NCBI GenBank assembly: GCA_002395775.1
Contig: DGUV01000023.1
Location: forward strand, 192-24,810
Source: Prevotellaceae bacterium UBA4301
GTDB taxonomy: Bacteria; Bacteroidota; Bacteroidia; Bacteroidales; Bacteroidaceae
Reading direction: 5' to 3'
Length of the DNA: 24,619 bases
The notes under the pieces are model-generated. The model saw only the letters and a program-made list of their open reading frames with translations. It was not told where the DNA came from and made no database searches. Shown piece by piece: positions 16,213-22,349 of this stretch. Position 1 is the first letter of the stretch. The number at the start of each line of letters is the position of its first letter. The position numbers and the translations under genes were made by a program.

Positions 16213-17526
16213 ATGAGTAACTTAGTAGCCATTGTCGGACGCCCCAACGTGGGCAAGTCCACCCTCTTCAACCGCCTCACGCAGACGCGCCACGCCATTG
16301 TCAGCGACGAGGCAGGCACCACGCGCGACCGCCAGTACGGCCACTGCGACTGGGCGGGCCGAGTGTTCTCCGTCGTCGATACTGGCGGCTGGGTAGTCAA
16401 CTCCGACGACATTTTCGAGGAGGAAATCCGTAAACAAGTGGTTGTGGCCACCGAGGAGGCCGACCTCATCCTGTTTCTTGTCGATGTGAACAACGGCATC
16501 ACTGACCTCGATGCCGAAGTCGCAACCATCCTGCGCCGCTCCGACAAACCCGTCATCCTGGTCTGCAACAAGACCGACAACACCGACCAGCAGTATCTCT
16601 CTGCCGAGTTCTACAGTCTGGGTCTTGGCGACCCCTGGTGCATCTCCTCCGCTACGGGCAGCGGCACCGGCGACCTGCTCGACGAAGTAGTCCGCCTCCT
16701 GCCTCGCCCCACCGACGCAGATGCCGGCACCGAGCTTCCCCGCTTTGCCGTTGTGGGCCGGCCCAACGTGGGTAAGAGTTCGCTTGTCAACGCCTTCATC
16801 GGCGAGGACCGCCACATCGTCACCGACATTGCCGGCACCACGCGCGACTCCATCTACACCCGCTTCAACAAGTTCGGACTCGACTTCCTCCTCGTCGATA
16901 CCGCAGGCATCCGTCGCAAGAACCGCGTGTCGGAGGACCTCGAGTTCTACAGCGTCATGCGCTCCATCCGCGCCATCGAGAACAGCGATGTCTGCATCCT
17001 CATGATAGACGCCACCCGTGGCATCGAGGGGCAGGACATGAACATCTTCCAGCTCATCCAGCGCAACCAGAAGAGCCTCGTCGTTGTCGTCAACAAGTGG
17101 GACCTCGTGCCCGACAAGAACCAGCGCGTGATGGACACCTTCACCGATGCCATTCGCAATCGCATGGCTCCCTTCACCGATTTCCCCATCATCTTTGCCT
17201 CAGCCCTCACCAAGCAGCGCATCCTCAAGATTCTGGAAGAGGCCAAGCAAGTCTATGACAACCGTGTGCGTCGCGTCTCCACTGCCAAGCTCAACGAGGA
17301 GATGCTGCCCCTCATCGAGGCCTTCCCCCCACCAAGCATCAAGGGCAAGTACATCAAGATCAAGTACTGCATGCAAGTGCCCGAGACCCGCGTCCCCACG
17401 TTCGTCTTCTATGCCAACCTGCCGCAGTATGTGCGTGAGCCCTATCGCCGCTTCCTCGAAAACAAGATTCGCGAGCGCTGGCAGTTCACTGGTTGCCCCA
17501 TCAACATCTTCATCCGTCAGAAATGA
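16213..17526 (+). CDS. der: Ribosome assembly GTPase Der (EngA)
   Basis: This 437-residue protein with two tandem G domains is needed for 50S subunit maturation. Domain 1 has GRPNVGKS near residue 9, DTGG at 56-59 and NKTD. Domain 2 has a second GRPNVGKSS, DTAGIRRK and NKWD. The C-terminal KH-like domain ends with the usual YVREPYRRFLENKIRERW motif. Its stop codon overlaps the ATG of the following lipoprotein gene (ATGA). Confidence 0.97.
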   Translation: MSNLVAIVGRPNVGKSTLFNRLTQTRHAIVSDEAGTTRDRQYGHCDWAGRVFSVVDTGGWVVNSDDIFEEEIRKQVVVATEEADLILFLVDVNNGITDLDAEVATILRRSDKPVILVCNKTDNTDQQYLSAEFYSLGLGDPWCISSATGSGTGDLLDEVVRLLPRPTDADAGTELPRFAVVGRPNVGKSSLVNAFIGEDRHIVTDIAGTTRDSIYTRFNKFGLDFLLVDTAGIRRKNRVSEDLEFYSVMRSIRAIENSDVCILMIDATRGIEGQDMNIFQLIQRNQKSLVVVVNKWDLVPDKNQRVMDTFTDAIRNRMAPFTDFPIIFASALTKQRILKILEEAKQVYDNRVRRVSTAKLNEEMLPLIEAFPPPSIKGKYIKIKYCMQVPETRVPTFVFYANLPQYVREPYRRFLENKIRERWQFTGCPINIFIRQK

Positions 17527-17915
17527 GAAACTCAGCCCACTTCCCCCTCCTCCTTGCCATCGCCCTTCTGGCAGTGGTCTTGGTGTCATGCCGTCACGAA
17601 CCCACTCCGCGCCAGGCAGCCGAGCAGTTCTACGGCTATCTCTGCAAAGGCGATGTCGATGCCTACATGCAGTCCATGGCCGACTACGACAGCCTGCCCG
17701 CTCCCTATCGCTCAGAGCTTCGTGACATGTTCCTGCAATATCTCCAGCGCGAGCAACAGCTCCGCCAGGGCATCCTGTCGGCCCAGGCCGTGCGCGACAC
17801 CCTTGTTTCCGACCGCCTCTGCCACGTCTTCCTGCTGGTTACCTATGGCGACAGCACTCAGGAGCAAGTTTCCCTCCCCCTCGTCCTCACCGACCGCGGT
17901 TGGCGCATGAAGTAG
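17523..17915 (+). CDS. Small lipoprotein, DUF4878-like
   Basis: A 130-residue lipoprotein with a hydrophobic signal and lipobox LVSC (Cys23). The mature part has the pattern TPRQAAEQFYGYLCKGDVDAYMQSM, which is the start of the NTF2-like fold of DUF4878-type lipoproteins. It ends with a beta-rich segment TDRGWRMK. No catalytic residues can be named. The ATG overlaps the der stop (ATGA), so it is translationally coupled, an unusual association of a lipoprotein with a ribosome GTPase. The family assignment is by pattern only. Confidence 0.75.
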   Translation: MRNSAHFPLLLAIALLAVVLVSCRHEPTPRQAAEQFYGYLCKGDVDAYMQSMADYDSLPAPYRSELRDMFLQYLQREQQLRQGILSAQAVRDTLVSDRLCHVFLLVTYGDSTQEQVSLPLVLTDRGWRMK

Positions 17916-17960
17916 TCCCTTTCTGCCGCCCTGCTTGTCACGCAGGCACAGCCATTCGCC

Positions 17961-18416
17961 TCACTTCTTCAGTTTGAAGTCAGCCTTCAGCTGCCATGTG
18001 CCGCTGTCCCATTCGTCGGCACCTTCGCCCACCTTCTTCTTTTCCATGTCGGTGAGACGTATGGTGTCCGGCCTGAACAGGCCACCATTCTCCTGGCCGT
18101 CGGTGTCCTCGGCTATCAGCACCAGACCGTCGCGAATACCCGTGTCATTGACAAAGTTTGTGATGTATTCCCCCTTCTCGTCAGTGCCCACGCTGTCCAG
18201 TTGCATATAGGGGTCCTTGAAGGCGGGGTTCATGAAGTTGTCCTTCAGCCTTACGGCAATGCCCTTCAGCGGGTTGCCAGCCTCGTCGGTCACAGAGCCC
18301 GTCACCTGATAGCGTATGCTGGGCGTCCCGTGTTCGGGAGCTGCTTCGGGTTCATCGTCCTTGCACGATACCACGAAGGTCGTGCTCAAAAGTAGAAAGA
18401 AAAGATATTTTTTCAT
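17961..18416 (-). CDS. Putative lipoprotein of the rSAM/lipoprotein type
   Basis: A 151-residue lipoprotein with lipobox VVSC (Cys18). The mature part has EHGTPSIRYQVTGSVTDEAG followed by NPLKGIAVRLKDN, a carboxypeptidase-regulatory-like beta-sandwich pattern. It resembles the lipoproteins that pair with a radical-SAM protein in Bacteroidales (the rSAM/lipoprotein system). No radical-SAM gene with a CxxxCxxC motif is present in this window, so here the partner is missing or is to be found elsewhere. It starts 21 bases after the frame-restored end of the upstream immunity-like gene. No promoter of its own is seen, so it may be read through from there. Confidence 0.7.
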   Translation of the reverse strand: MKKYLFFLLLSTTFVVSCKDDEPEAAPEHGTPSIRYQVTGSVTDEAGNPLKGIAVRLKDNFMNPAFKDPYMQLDSVGTDEKGEYITNFVNDTGIRDGLVLIAEDTDGQENGGLFRPDTIRLTDMEKKKVGEGADEWDSGTWQLKADFKLKK

Positions 18417-18462
18417 AGTTCATATTATTGATTTAGATTATTCGTCCACGACGTGCGCTACT

Positions 18463-19344
18463 TCAAGTTTGAAGCCCTTTAACTTGTTCTCCTTGATTAT
18501 TTGCATCATACGGTTGGAGCAGAAGAGCAGGTGGAAGGGACGGAAAAGATTTTTTTTTCAAACCTATGGTTTGAGTGCTGGCAAAATAATCCAGATCCTT
18601 CAGAATAGGGCTGTCCTTGATATAAGCTTCAGATAAAATATTCAATCCGAGATTGTCCCCATTAGGGCATTTGTATACTTCAGGTGGATTAAATGGACGA
18701 TAGAATCCTCCTTTTCCATCTGGTAAAGGAAAGCCGTAGCAACCTTCAGATCTTTCACTATAATCAAAGGGTCTACAACCGAATACTGTCTTTTTTGACA
18801 TATCAATGTATTGCTCTGGTAAAAGCTGGAAATAATCAATTTGTTTCCGCCCAGAATAGACTGGCTCAAACCGCAGTCCTCTCATGTGATTATCCTCCAT
18901 GACTTGCCTGAACCTTTCCGAGACAAGGATTTCTTCTCCTCGCGCCAATGTTATACTGATATCCGTCTTGGGTATACGGCTCCTCCTTATTTTTAAAGGG
19001 GGTATTATCTTTCCGCCGGAACCGCAGATAGGGCAAGCACAAGAATCGTCGTATTTTGTTCCACACTCCTCACCTGCGAGAGTGAACAATTTGGGGATAA
19101 TTTGGAAGAAACGAGCTTCAAGTAATTCTTTCTCGGTGTATTCCCTAATGTAATCCCAACCCATAAAGAAATACCTACCGTATTTTTCATTTATCATTTT
19201 TTGTGTTTTTCCAATCTCCTCATAAATAGGATCACTTGTATCAATCCGAACAAGCTTTACGGAACCAAGGTTTTTTCCCTCGTCTTCCCTGAAAAGGATA
19301 TGGGCGAAATCCATATCGACACGTAGCTCTAATATTTCCTTCAT
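18463..19344 (-). CDS. Immunity-like zinc-ribbon protein, apparently frameshifted near its 3' end
   Basis: The open frame gives 293 residues. A single zinc-ribbon-like CPIC (Cys104, Cys107) precedes a segment ILVSERFRQVMEDNHMRGLRFEPV, a pattern seen in Imm11/DUF1629 and related immunity proteins (comparison from memory). A second conserved-looking region is YKCPNGDNLGLNILSEAYI. At codons 263-265 a run of nine A (18550-18558 on the plus strand as T9) interrupts the expected C-terminus. Reading one base later gives a smooth C-terminus (segments LFRPFHLLFCSNRMMQII and NKLKGFKLEVAHVVDE), ending at 18438. The restored protein would have 301 residues. The annotated frame ends in a low-quality tail. 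It could be a sequencing error, a phase-variable gene or a real mutation. It has its own -7 box upstream. Confidence 0.75.
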   Translation of the reverse strand: MKEILELRVDMDFAHILFREDEGKNLGSVKLVRIDTSDPIYEEIGKTQKMINEKYGRYFFMGWDYIREYTEKELLEARFFQIIPKLFTLAGEECGTKYDDSCACPICGSGGKIIPPLKIRRSRIPKTDISITLARGEEILVSERFRQVMEDNHMRGLRFEPVYSGRKQIDYFQLLPEQYIDMSKKTVFGCRPFDYSERSEGCYGFPLPDGKGGFYRPFNPPEVYKCPNGDNLGLNILSEAYIKDSPILKDLDYFASTQTIGLKKKSFPSLPPALLLQPYDANNQGEQVKGLQT

Positions 19345-19369
19345 ATATAAATTATCTTAGGAATTTCCA

Positions 19370-19377
19370 CAAAGTTA
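19370..19377 (-). promoter_or_regulatory. -7 box upstream of the immunity-like gene
   Basis: TAACTTTG on the minus strand fits TAnnTTTG and lies 25 bases upstream of the ATG at 19344. At 20-base spacing upstream the triplet is TTA instead of TTG. Confidence 0.5.
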
Positions 19378-19383
19378 ATACAT

Positions 19384-19518
19384 TTATCTATTATAATTAA
19401 TAATCCTTGCATTAATTTGAGGAAAAAAGGGGACATCAACAGGAAGTGTCTTGAATCCGTTAATAAACAATGCTGGTTCAGCAGGTGGAAGTGCAAATGT
19501 TGCTAATGCTCTTTTCAT
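19384..19518 (-). CDS. Small ORF (44 aa) between two immunity-like genes
   Basis: The frame starts with ATG five bases after the stop of the 188-residue upstream gene (TAAACGTAATG) and runs MKRALATFALPP to a segment VDVPFFPQINARIINYNR before TAA. There is no signal peptide and no recognised family. It could be a real small gene, or the last codons of a polymorphic toxin left by recombination next to its immunity gene. The A+T-rich composition matches its neighbours. It is short, so coding status is uncertain. Confidence 0.35.
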   Translation of the reverse strand: MKRALATFALPPAEPALFINGFKTLPVDVPFFPQINARIINYNR

Positions 19519-19523
19519 TACGT

Positions 19524-20090
19524 TTAAAGTATAACACCGACCTCATTAAAATATATACCCCTTTGTAGACATTCTTTATAAATTGCTCTTTTCAACTCTT
19601 GGGAAATATAGATGGAATTTGGCACTTGCCAATTAAAACGCGTGCGGATGGTGAACATAGTGTATGCTTTGGCTTTTTCCTCATCAAGGAAACGATTATC
19701 CTTATCCATCACGTCAAACTCTTTTGTAAATATTGGGAAATAGTAGTTCCTTTTCTCTTCCTGGTAAGTGATTTTACATGAGGCCCACTCAACTCCTTCA
19801 CATCCCTTGAGATGATCATTTATAACATTGCGGAGCTTCTCAGAGCACAGGAACAAGAGCAGACTGTTCTTTTGGCAATCGCACCAGATAGTTTTAAGTT
19901 TGGAGCAATCGTCATATTCATATTTCTTTCCATTCCTGTAAACGATTCTTTTTAGCGTAAGGTCGAAAGGTAGTTTGCCATACTCTCTTATTTCCTTATA
20001 AGATTGATATAAGAAGAGTCCATCTTGGGGACCTACTGCACATGCAGCACTCCGCATATCGGCTCCTGCCATAAAATAGTATTTGCTCAT
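19524..20090 (-). CDS. Imm11/DUF1629-like putative immunity protein
   Basis: The protein has 188 residues, with no signal peptide or membrane segment. It shows the layout of Imm11 (DUF1629) immunity proteins: a segment LLFLCSEKLRNVINDHLKGCEGVEWASCKI, then YYFPIFTKEFDVMDKDN, then a C-terminal SIYISQELKRAIYKECLQRGIYFNEV that repeats the same serine-x-x-leu helix idea. Such proteins neutralise toxins of contact-dependent or secreted polymorphic systems in the cytoplasm. No toxin gene is in the window, so it would be an orphan. The family call is by pattern, not by search. It is more A+T-rich than the core genes to the left, which suggests transfer. Confidence 0.6.
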   Translation of the reverse strand: MSKYYFMAGADMRSAACAVGPQDGLFLYQSYKEIREYGKLPFDLTLKRIVYRNGKKYEYDDCSKLKTIWCDCQKNSLLLFLCSEKLRNVINDHLKGCEGVEWASCKITYQEEKRNYYFPIFTKEFDVMDKDNRFLDEEKAKAYTMFTIRTRFNWQVPNSIYISQELKRAIYKECLQRGIYFNEVGVIL

Positions 20091-20107
20091 GTGAATAGCA
20101 TTTTATA

Positions 20108-20224
20108 TTAATAACGATATTCCTCAAGTTTTAGTATATTACTATTTTCTTTCCACCAGCTTTTGTCCAACATGTTAGGGTTCATACGCACGGGTATCTC
20201 TACTCTGTTCAGATAATTCTGCAT
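20108..20224 (-). CDS. Small ORF (38 aa) upstream of the immunity-like gene
   Basis: ATG at 20224 is preceded by a purine-rich AAAGGCAGGA and lies about 20 bases downstream of the predicted start of the repeat-borne promoter. An in-frame stop lies at 20234-20236. The product runs from MQNYLNRVEIPVRMNPNM to DKSWWKENSNILKLEEYRY. It ends 17 bases before the next ATG. The tryptophan-rich, charged C-terminal tail resembles the end of a toxin domain more than a free peptide, but that is inference. It may also be a leader ORF. Confidence 0.4.
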   Translation of the reverse strand: MQNYLNRVEIPVRMNPNMLDKSWWKENSNILKLEEYRY

Positions 20225-20240
20225 TCCTGCCTTTTATAAT

Positions 20241-20399
20241 TTCTCACCCACAAAGTTCTAAATAAAGCCTTAAACTACCAAACAATTTGACTGCTTAAAA
20301 GTGACAAAAAGTGACAGGATGAATCAACTCGCTAATATACAGCGCATTGTATTCCCTGCCAATTAAGTGAAAAGAAGTGAAAAAGGGCCGTCAGAGGCT
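20241..20399 (-). repeat. Direct repeat copy 1 (159 bases)
   Basis: Matches 24471-24619 with three substitutions and one 10-base insertion (GTGAAAAGAA before GTGAAAAAG). It lies immediately downstream of the TPR gene stop and upstream of the immunity-like genes. On the minus strand its far end carries a promoter (20251-20281). It contains two close copies of AAAGTGAC and two of AAGTGAAAA. Confidence 0.9.
20251..20281 (-). promoter_or_regulatory. Promoter inside repeat copy 1
   Basis: TTG (20279-20281) and GAACTTTG (20251-20258) are separated by exactly 20 bases. The -7 box has one mismatch to TAnnTTTG. It points toward the 38-aa ORF and the immunity-like gene. The same promoter recurs in repeat copy 2. 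Confidence 0.55.
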
Positions 20400-22032
20400 A
20401 AATGTTGCGTATCTTCTGGTCAAATTCCGCACCGCTGCCCTCTATGCCAAAGACCTTCTTATGAAGCCTCTTGCGAGTGTTGCTGGCATAGGTGTGCTTC
20501 TTATCCATCAGGATATCGATATCAAAAGGTTCAAATCCTGCCTTGACAAGCAGGCAGACGCGATATTCATTCTCCTGTAACTCTTGGCGCTCATTCAGTA
20601 CCTGATAGAAAGACGGGTAGAGACTTTCCACCGCTTCTTTCAGTTCCTGCCAATGCGAATCCTGAACCTTGTCCTGCTCGCTAATGTGAGTTAGGGAATA
20701 TCTGAACCGATTTACGATCTTCGTCTCTACGAGATTCACGTCTTTCCTTCTCTTATCAATTTTACTAAGAGCTTTCTGATAATAAACTACTTCCTCCCTC
20801 AGCTGGTCTGCCTTTTTGACGTATGCAGCAATGCGGTTGTCGTTTGTTGCTTTTTCCCTCTCCAAGGCCATAATAGTCTCTTCGGCACAAAGTAATTCAG
20901 TGTATGCCTTATCATATCTTTGTTCCAGCTCCCCTATTTTGCGTTTCCTCTTTTCATTCCGATATCGGGCATAGATGGCAATGAGAATGGCTATAAGCAG
21001 GAAGGTTATAAGGGCCTGGACCAGCCAACTGACCTCACGTGCCTTCTTTTCTGCCAGATTCCTTTCCGTCGAATAGTCATACATGGCCTTTGCTTGTGTA
21101 AGGGCTTCGCTTTGCGCCTCGTTGAAGCTCTTTTCTTTGGCATCGGAGTAAAGTCGAGTGTACTTGAGTACGGAATCGGCATTGTGTTTTAACTCGTAAA
21201 TCTGATAAAGACCTTTCGTAGCAAGAAGCTGATTATTCTCAAAATCTGGTTGCTGAAGTAATTTCCGAAAATAATACTCTGCAGAGTCTGTTGCCCCTAC
21301 TCCCGCATAATATTGCCCTTTTAAGAGGTAGAGGGAGCTCATACCCCCATGAATCTTCTGGGGAGAATCTTTGAAGTAGGAACATGTTTGATATAAATCG
21401 AGATATTCTTTTGCATGAGGATAGTCCTTAAGTGCCAGATAGGACTTCACACAGTTTGCATATACGGCAAGTGCCCTCTCCCTATAGCCATATTCCATGA
21501 ACTTGGCATGAAGTTCCAGTGCTTCCTTTATACATTCTTCATACATCCCGTCTGAATACAGCGCATGACAATAGTCACTTTCCAGAATGAGCGCCGACTC
21601 TGAATCACCGGTTTTCCATGCGAAGCGCGCTGCAATCTCAGATTCCGTTAACATTTCCTTTTTTAGTCTCTGTTGGGCGTAAAGGCCACACATCTGTGAG
21701 TGTATGCGCATGAGAGCGGGAAGGAACCTCCCTTCTGTGGAATCTGCCAAAGATGCAGCTTTTTGATAGTTCTCCAAGGCACGAGGGGCATTTCCCATGT
21801 CGCGATAGGCACAGCCGAGCATGTAGTAGGCGCGCATGCGGTGGTAGGGGGAGTGCCACCAGTGGTCATAATACTCTACAACTTCCCTTATCAGAGAGTC
21901 GGAACGGATGGGCTGGAATTTTTGGTTCATCTCCTCGAACCTTTCCAGTTGTCGTTCATGGTCGTCGCCACCCGAACAGGCAGTGAACAGGAAAAGACCG
22001 AAAATGCAGTAAAGTATCCGTTCCACCTTCAT
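20398..22032 (-). CDS. TPR-containing membrane lipoprotein with cytoplasmic coiled coil and HTH-like C-terminus
   Basis: The protein has 544 residues. A signal with lipobox FTAC (Cys19) is followed by TPR-type helices over about residues 60-320. A transmembrane segment lies at 336-355 (ALITFLLIAILIAIY), then a charged coiled coil (360-425). The C-terminal segment, 480-530 (ENEYRVCLLVKAGFEPFDID followed by ASNTRKRLHKKVFGI), looks like the DNA-binding end of Bacteroidales membrane-bound regulators. It would sense a periplasmic ligand and act on DNA in the cytoplasm. The start MKVERILY gives a proper lipobox; a longer start is ruled out because it would reach the -7 box. It has a full promoter (22054-22084). 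Repeat copy 1 begins right at its stop. Confidence 0.8.
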   Translation of the reverse strand: MKVERILYCIFGLFLFTACSGGDDHERQLERFEEMNQKFQPIRSDSLIREVVEYYDHWWHSPYHRMRAYYMLGCAYRDMGNAPRALENYQKAASLADSTEGRFLPALMRIHSQMCGLYAQQRLKKEMLTESEIAARFAWKTGDSESALILESDYCHALYSDGMYEECIKEALELHAKFMEYGYRERALAVYANCVKSYLALKDYPHAKEYLDLYQTCSYFKDSPQKIHGGMSSLYLLKGQYYAGVGATDSAEYYFRKLLQQPDFENNQLLATKGLYQIYELKHNADSVLKYTRLYSDAKEKSFNEAQSEALTQAKAMYDYSTERNLAEKKAREVSWLVQALITFLLIAILIAIYARYRNEKRKRKIGELEQRYDKAYTELLCAEETIMALEREKATNDNRIAAYVKKADQLREEVVYYQKALSKIDKRRKDVNLVETKIVNRFRYSLTHISEQDKVQDSHWQELKEAVESLYPSFYQVLNERQELQENEYRVCLLVKAGFEPFDIDILMDKKHTYASNTRKRLHKKVFGIEGSGAEFDQKIRNI

Positions 22033-22053
22033 GATTTCTTTGTTATGTGACTG

Positions 22054-22084
22054 CAAAGATACGATTAAGTGAGCGAAAACACAA
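22054..22084 (-). promoter_or_regulatory. Promoter of the TPR regulator
   Basis: TTG at 22082-22084 and TATCTTTG at 22054-22061 are separated by 20 bases on the minus strand. The leader would be about 15-20 bases. Confidence 0.7.
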
Positions 22085-22111
22085 ATTTCGGAGTAGCGAA
22101 CGTAGAATTTG

Positions 22112-22222
22112 ATGTTTTCCGAACGTGAGTATTTTCAATCGAGGAGCAAAGGCGGCATCTCTCAAGAGCAAAGGCAAATCCTTGACGGAGAACGAATGTT
22201 CGCCGCCCTGAAAGAAATGTGA
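22112..22222 (+). CDS. Candidate 36-aa ORF in the gap
   Basis: ATG to TGA without interruption encodes MFSEREYFQSRSKGGISQEQ and then RQILDGERMFAALKEM, a helical, charged sequence with protein-like composition. An in-frame stop at 22103 limits the start. No promoter or ribosome-binding site is evident. It is followed at once by a stem-loop. It may be a small gene or the end of a lost gene. The rest of the 317-base gap holds the TPR promoter, the stem-loop and A+T-rich spacer with nothing else recognisable. Confidence 0.3.
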   Translation: MFSEREYFQSRSKGGISQEQRQILDGERMFAALKEM

Positions 22223-22252
22223 GGTCGTGTCTGTTACTTTTGACACGACCTC
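22221..22252 (-). terminator. Strong stem-loop after the LRR gene
   Basis: GAGGTCGTGTC (22221-22231) and GACACGACCTC (22242-22252) form a perfect 11-bp stem with a 10-base loop. No long T-run follows on either strand. The minus side reads ACATTTCTTT. It separates the LRR gene from the TPR promoter and could also end the 36-aa ORF transcript. Confidence 0.6.
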
Positions 22253-22349
22253 TTGTGCAGGAAGAAGAAACTAAATTTATTTTTTATAGCCGCGTAAAAC
22301 TAACTTTACTGTGAGAAAACTTTTCACTGTGGTTGAAAACGAAGGATTA

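Noticed and set aside
17930..17946. Terminator between the two convergent lipoprotein genes
   Set aside because: Only a 5-bp CCTGC/GCAGG stem without a T-run on either strand; too weak to call.
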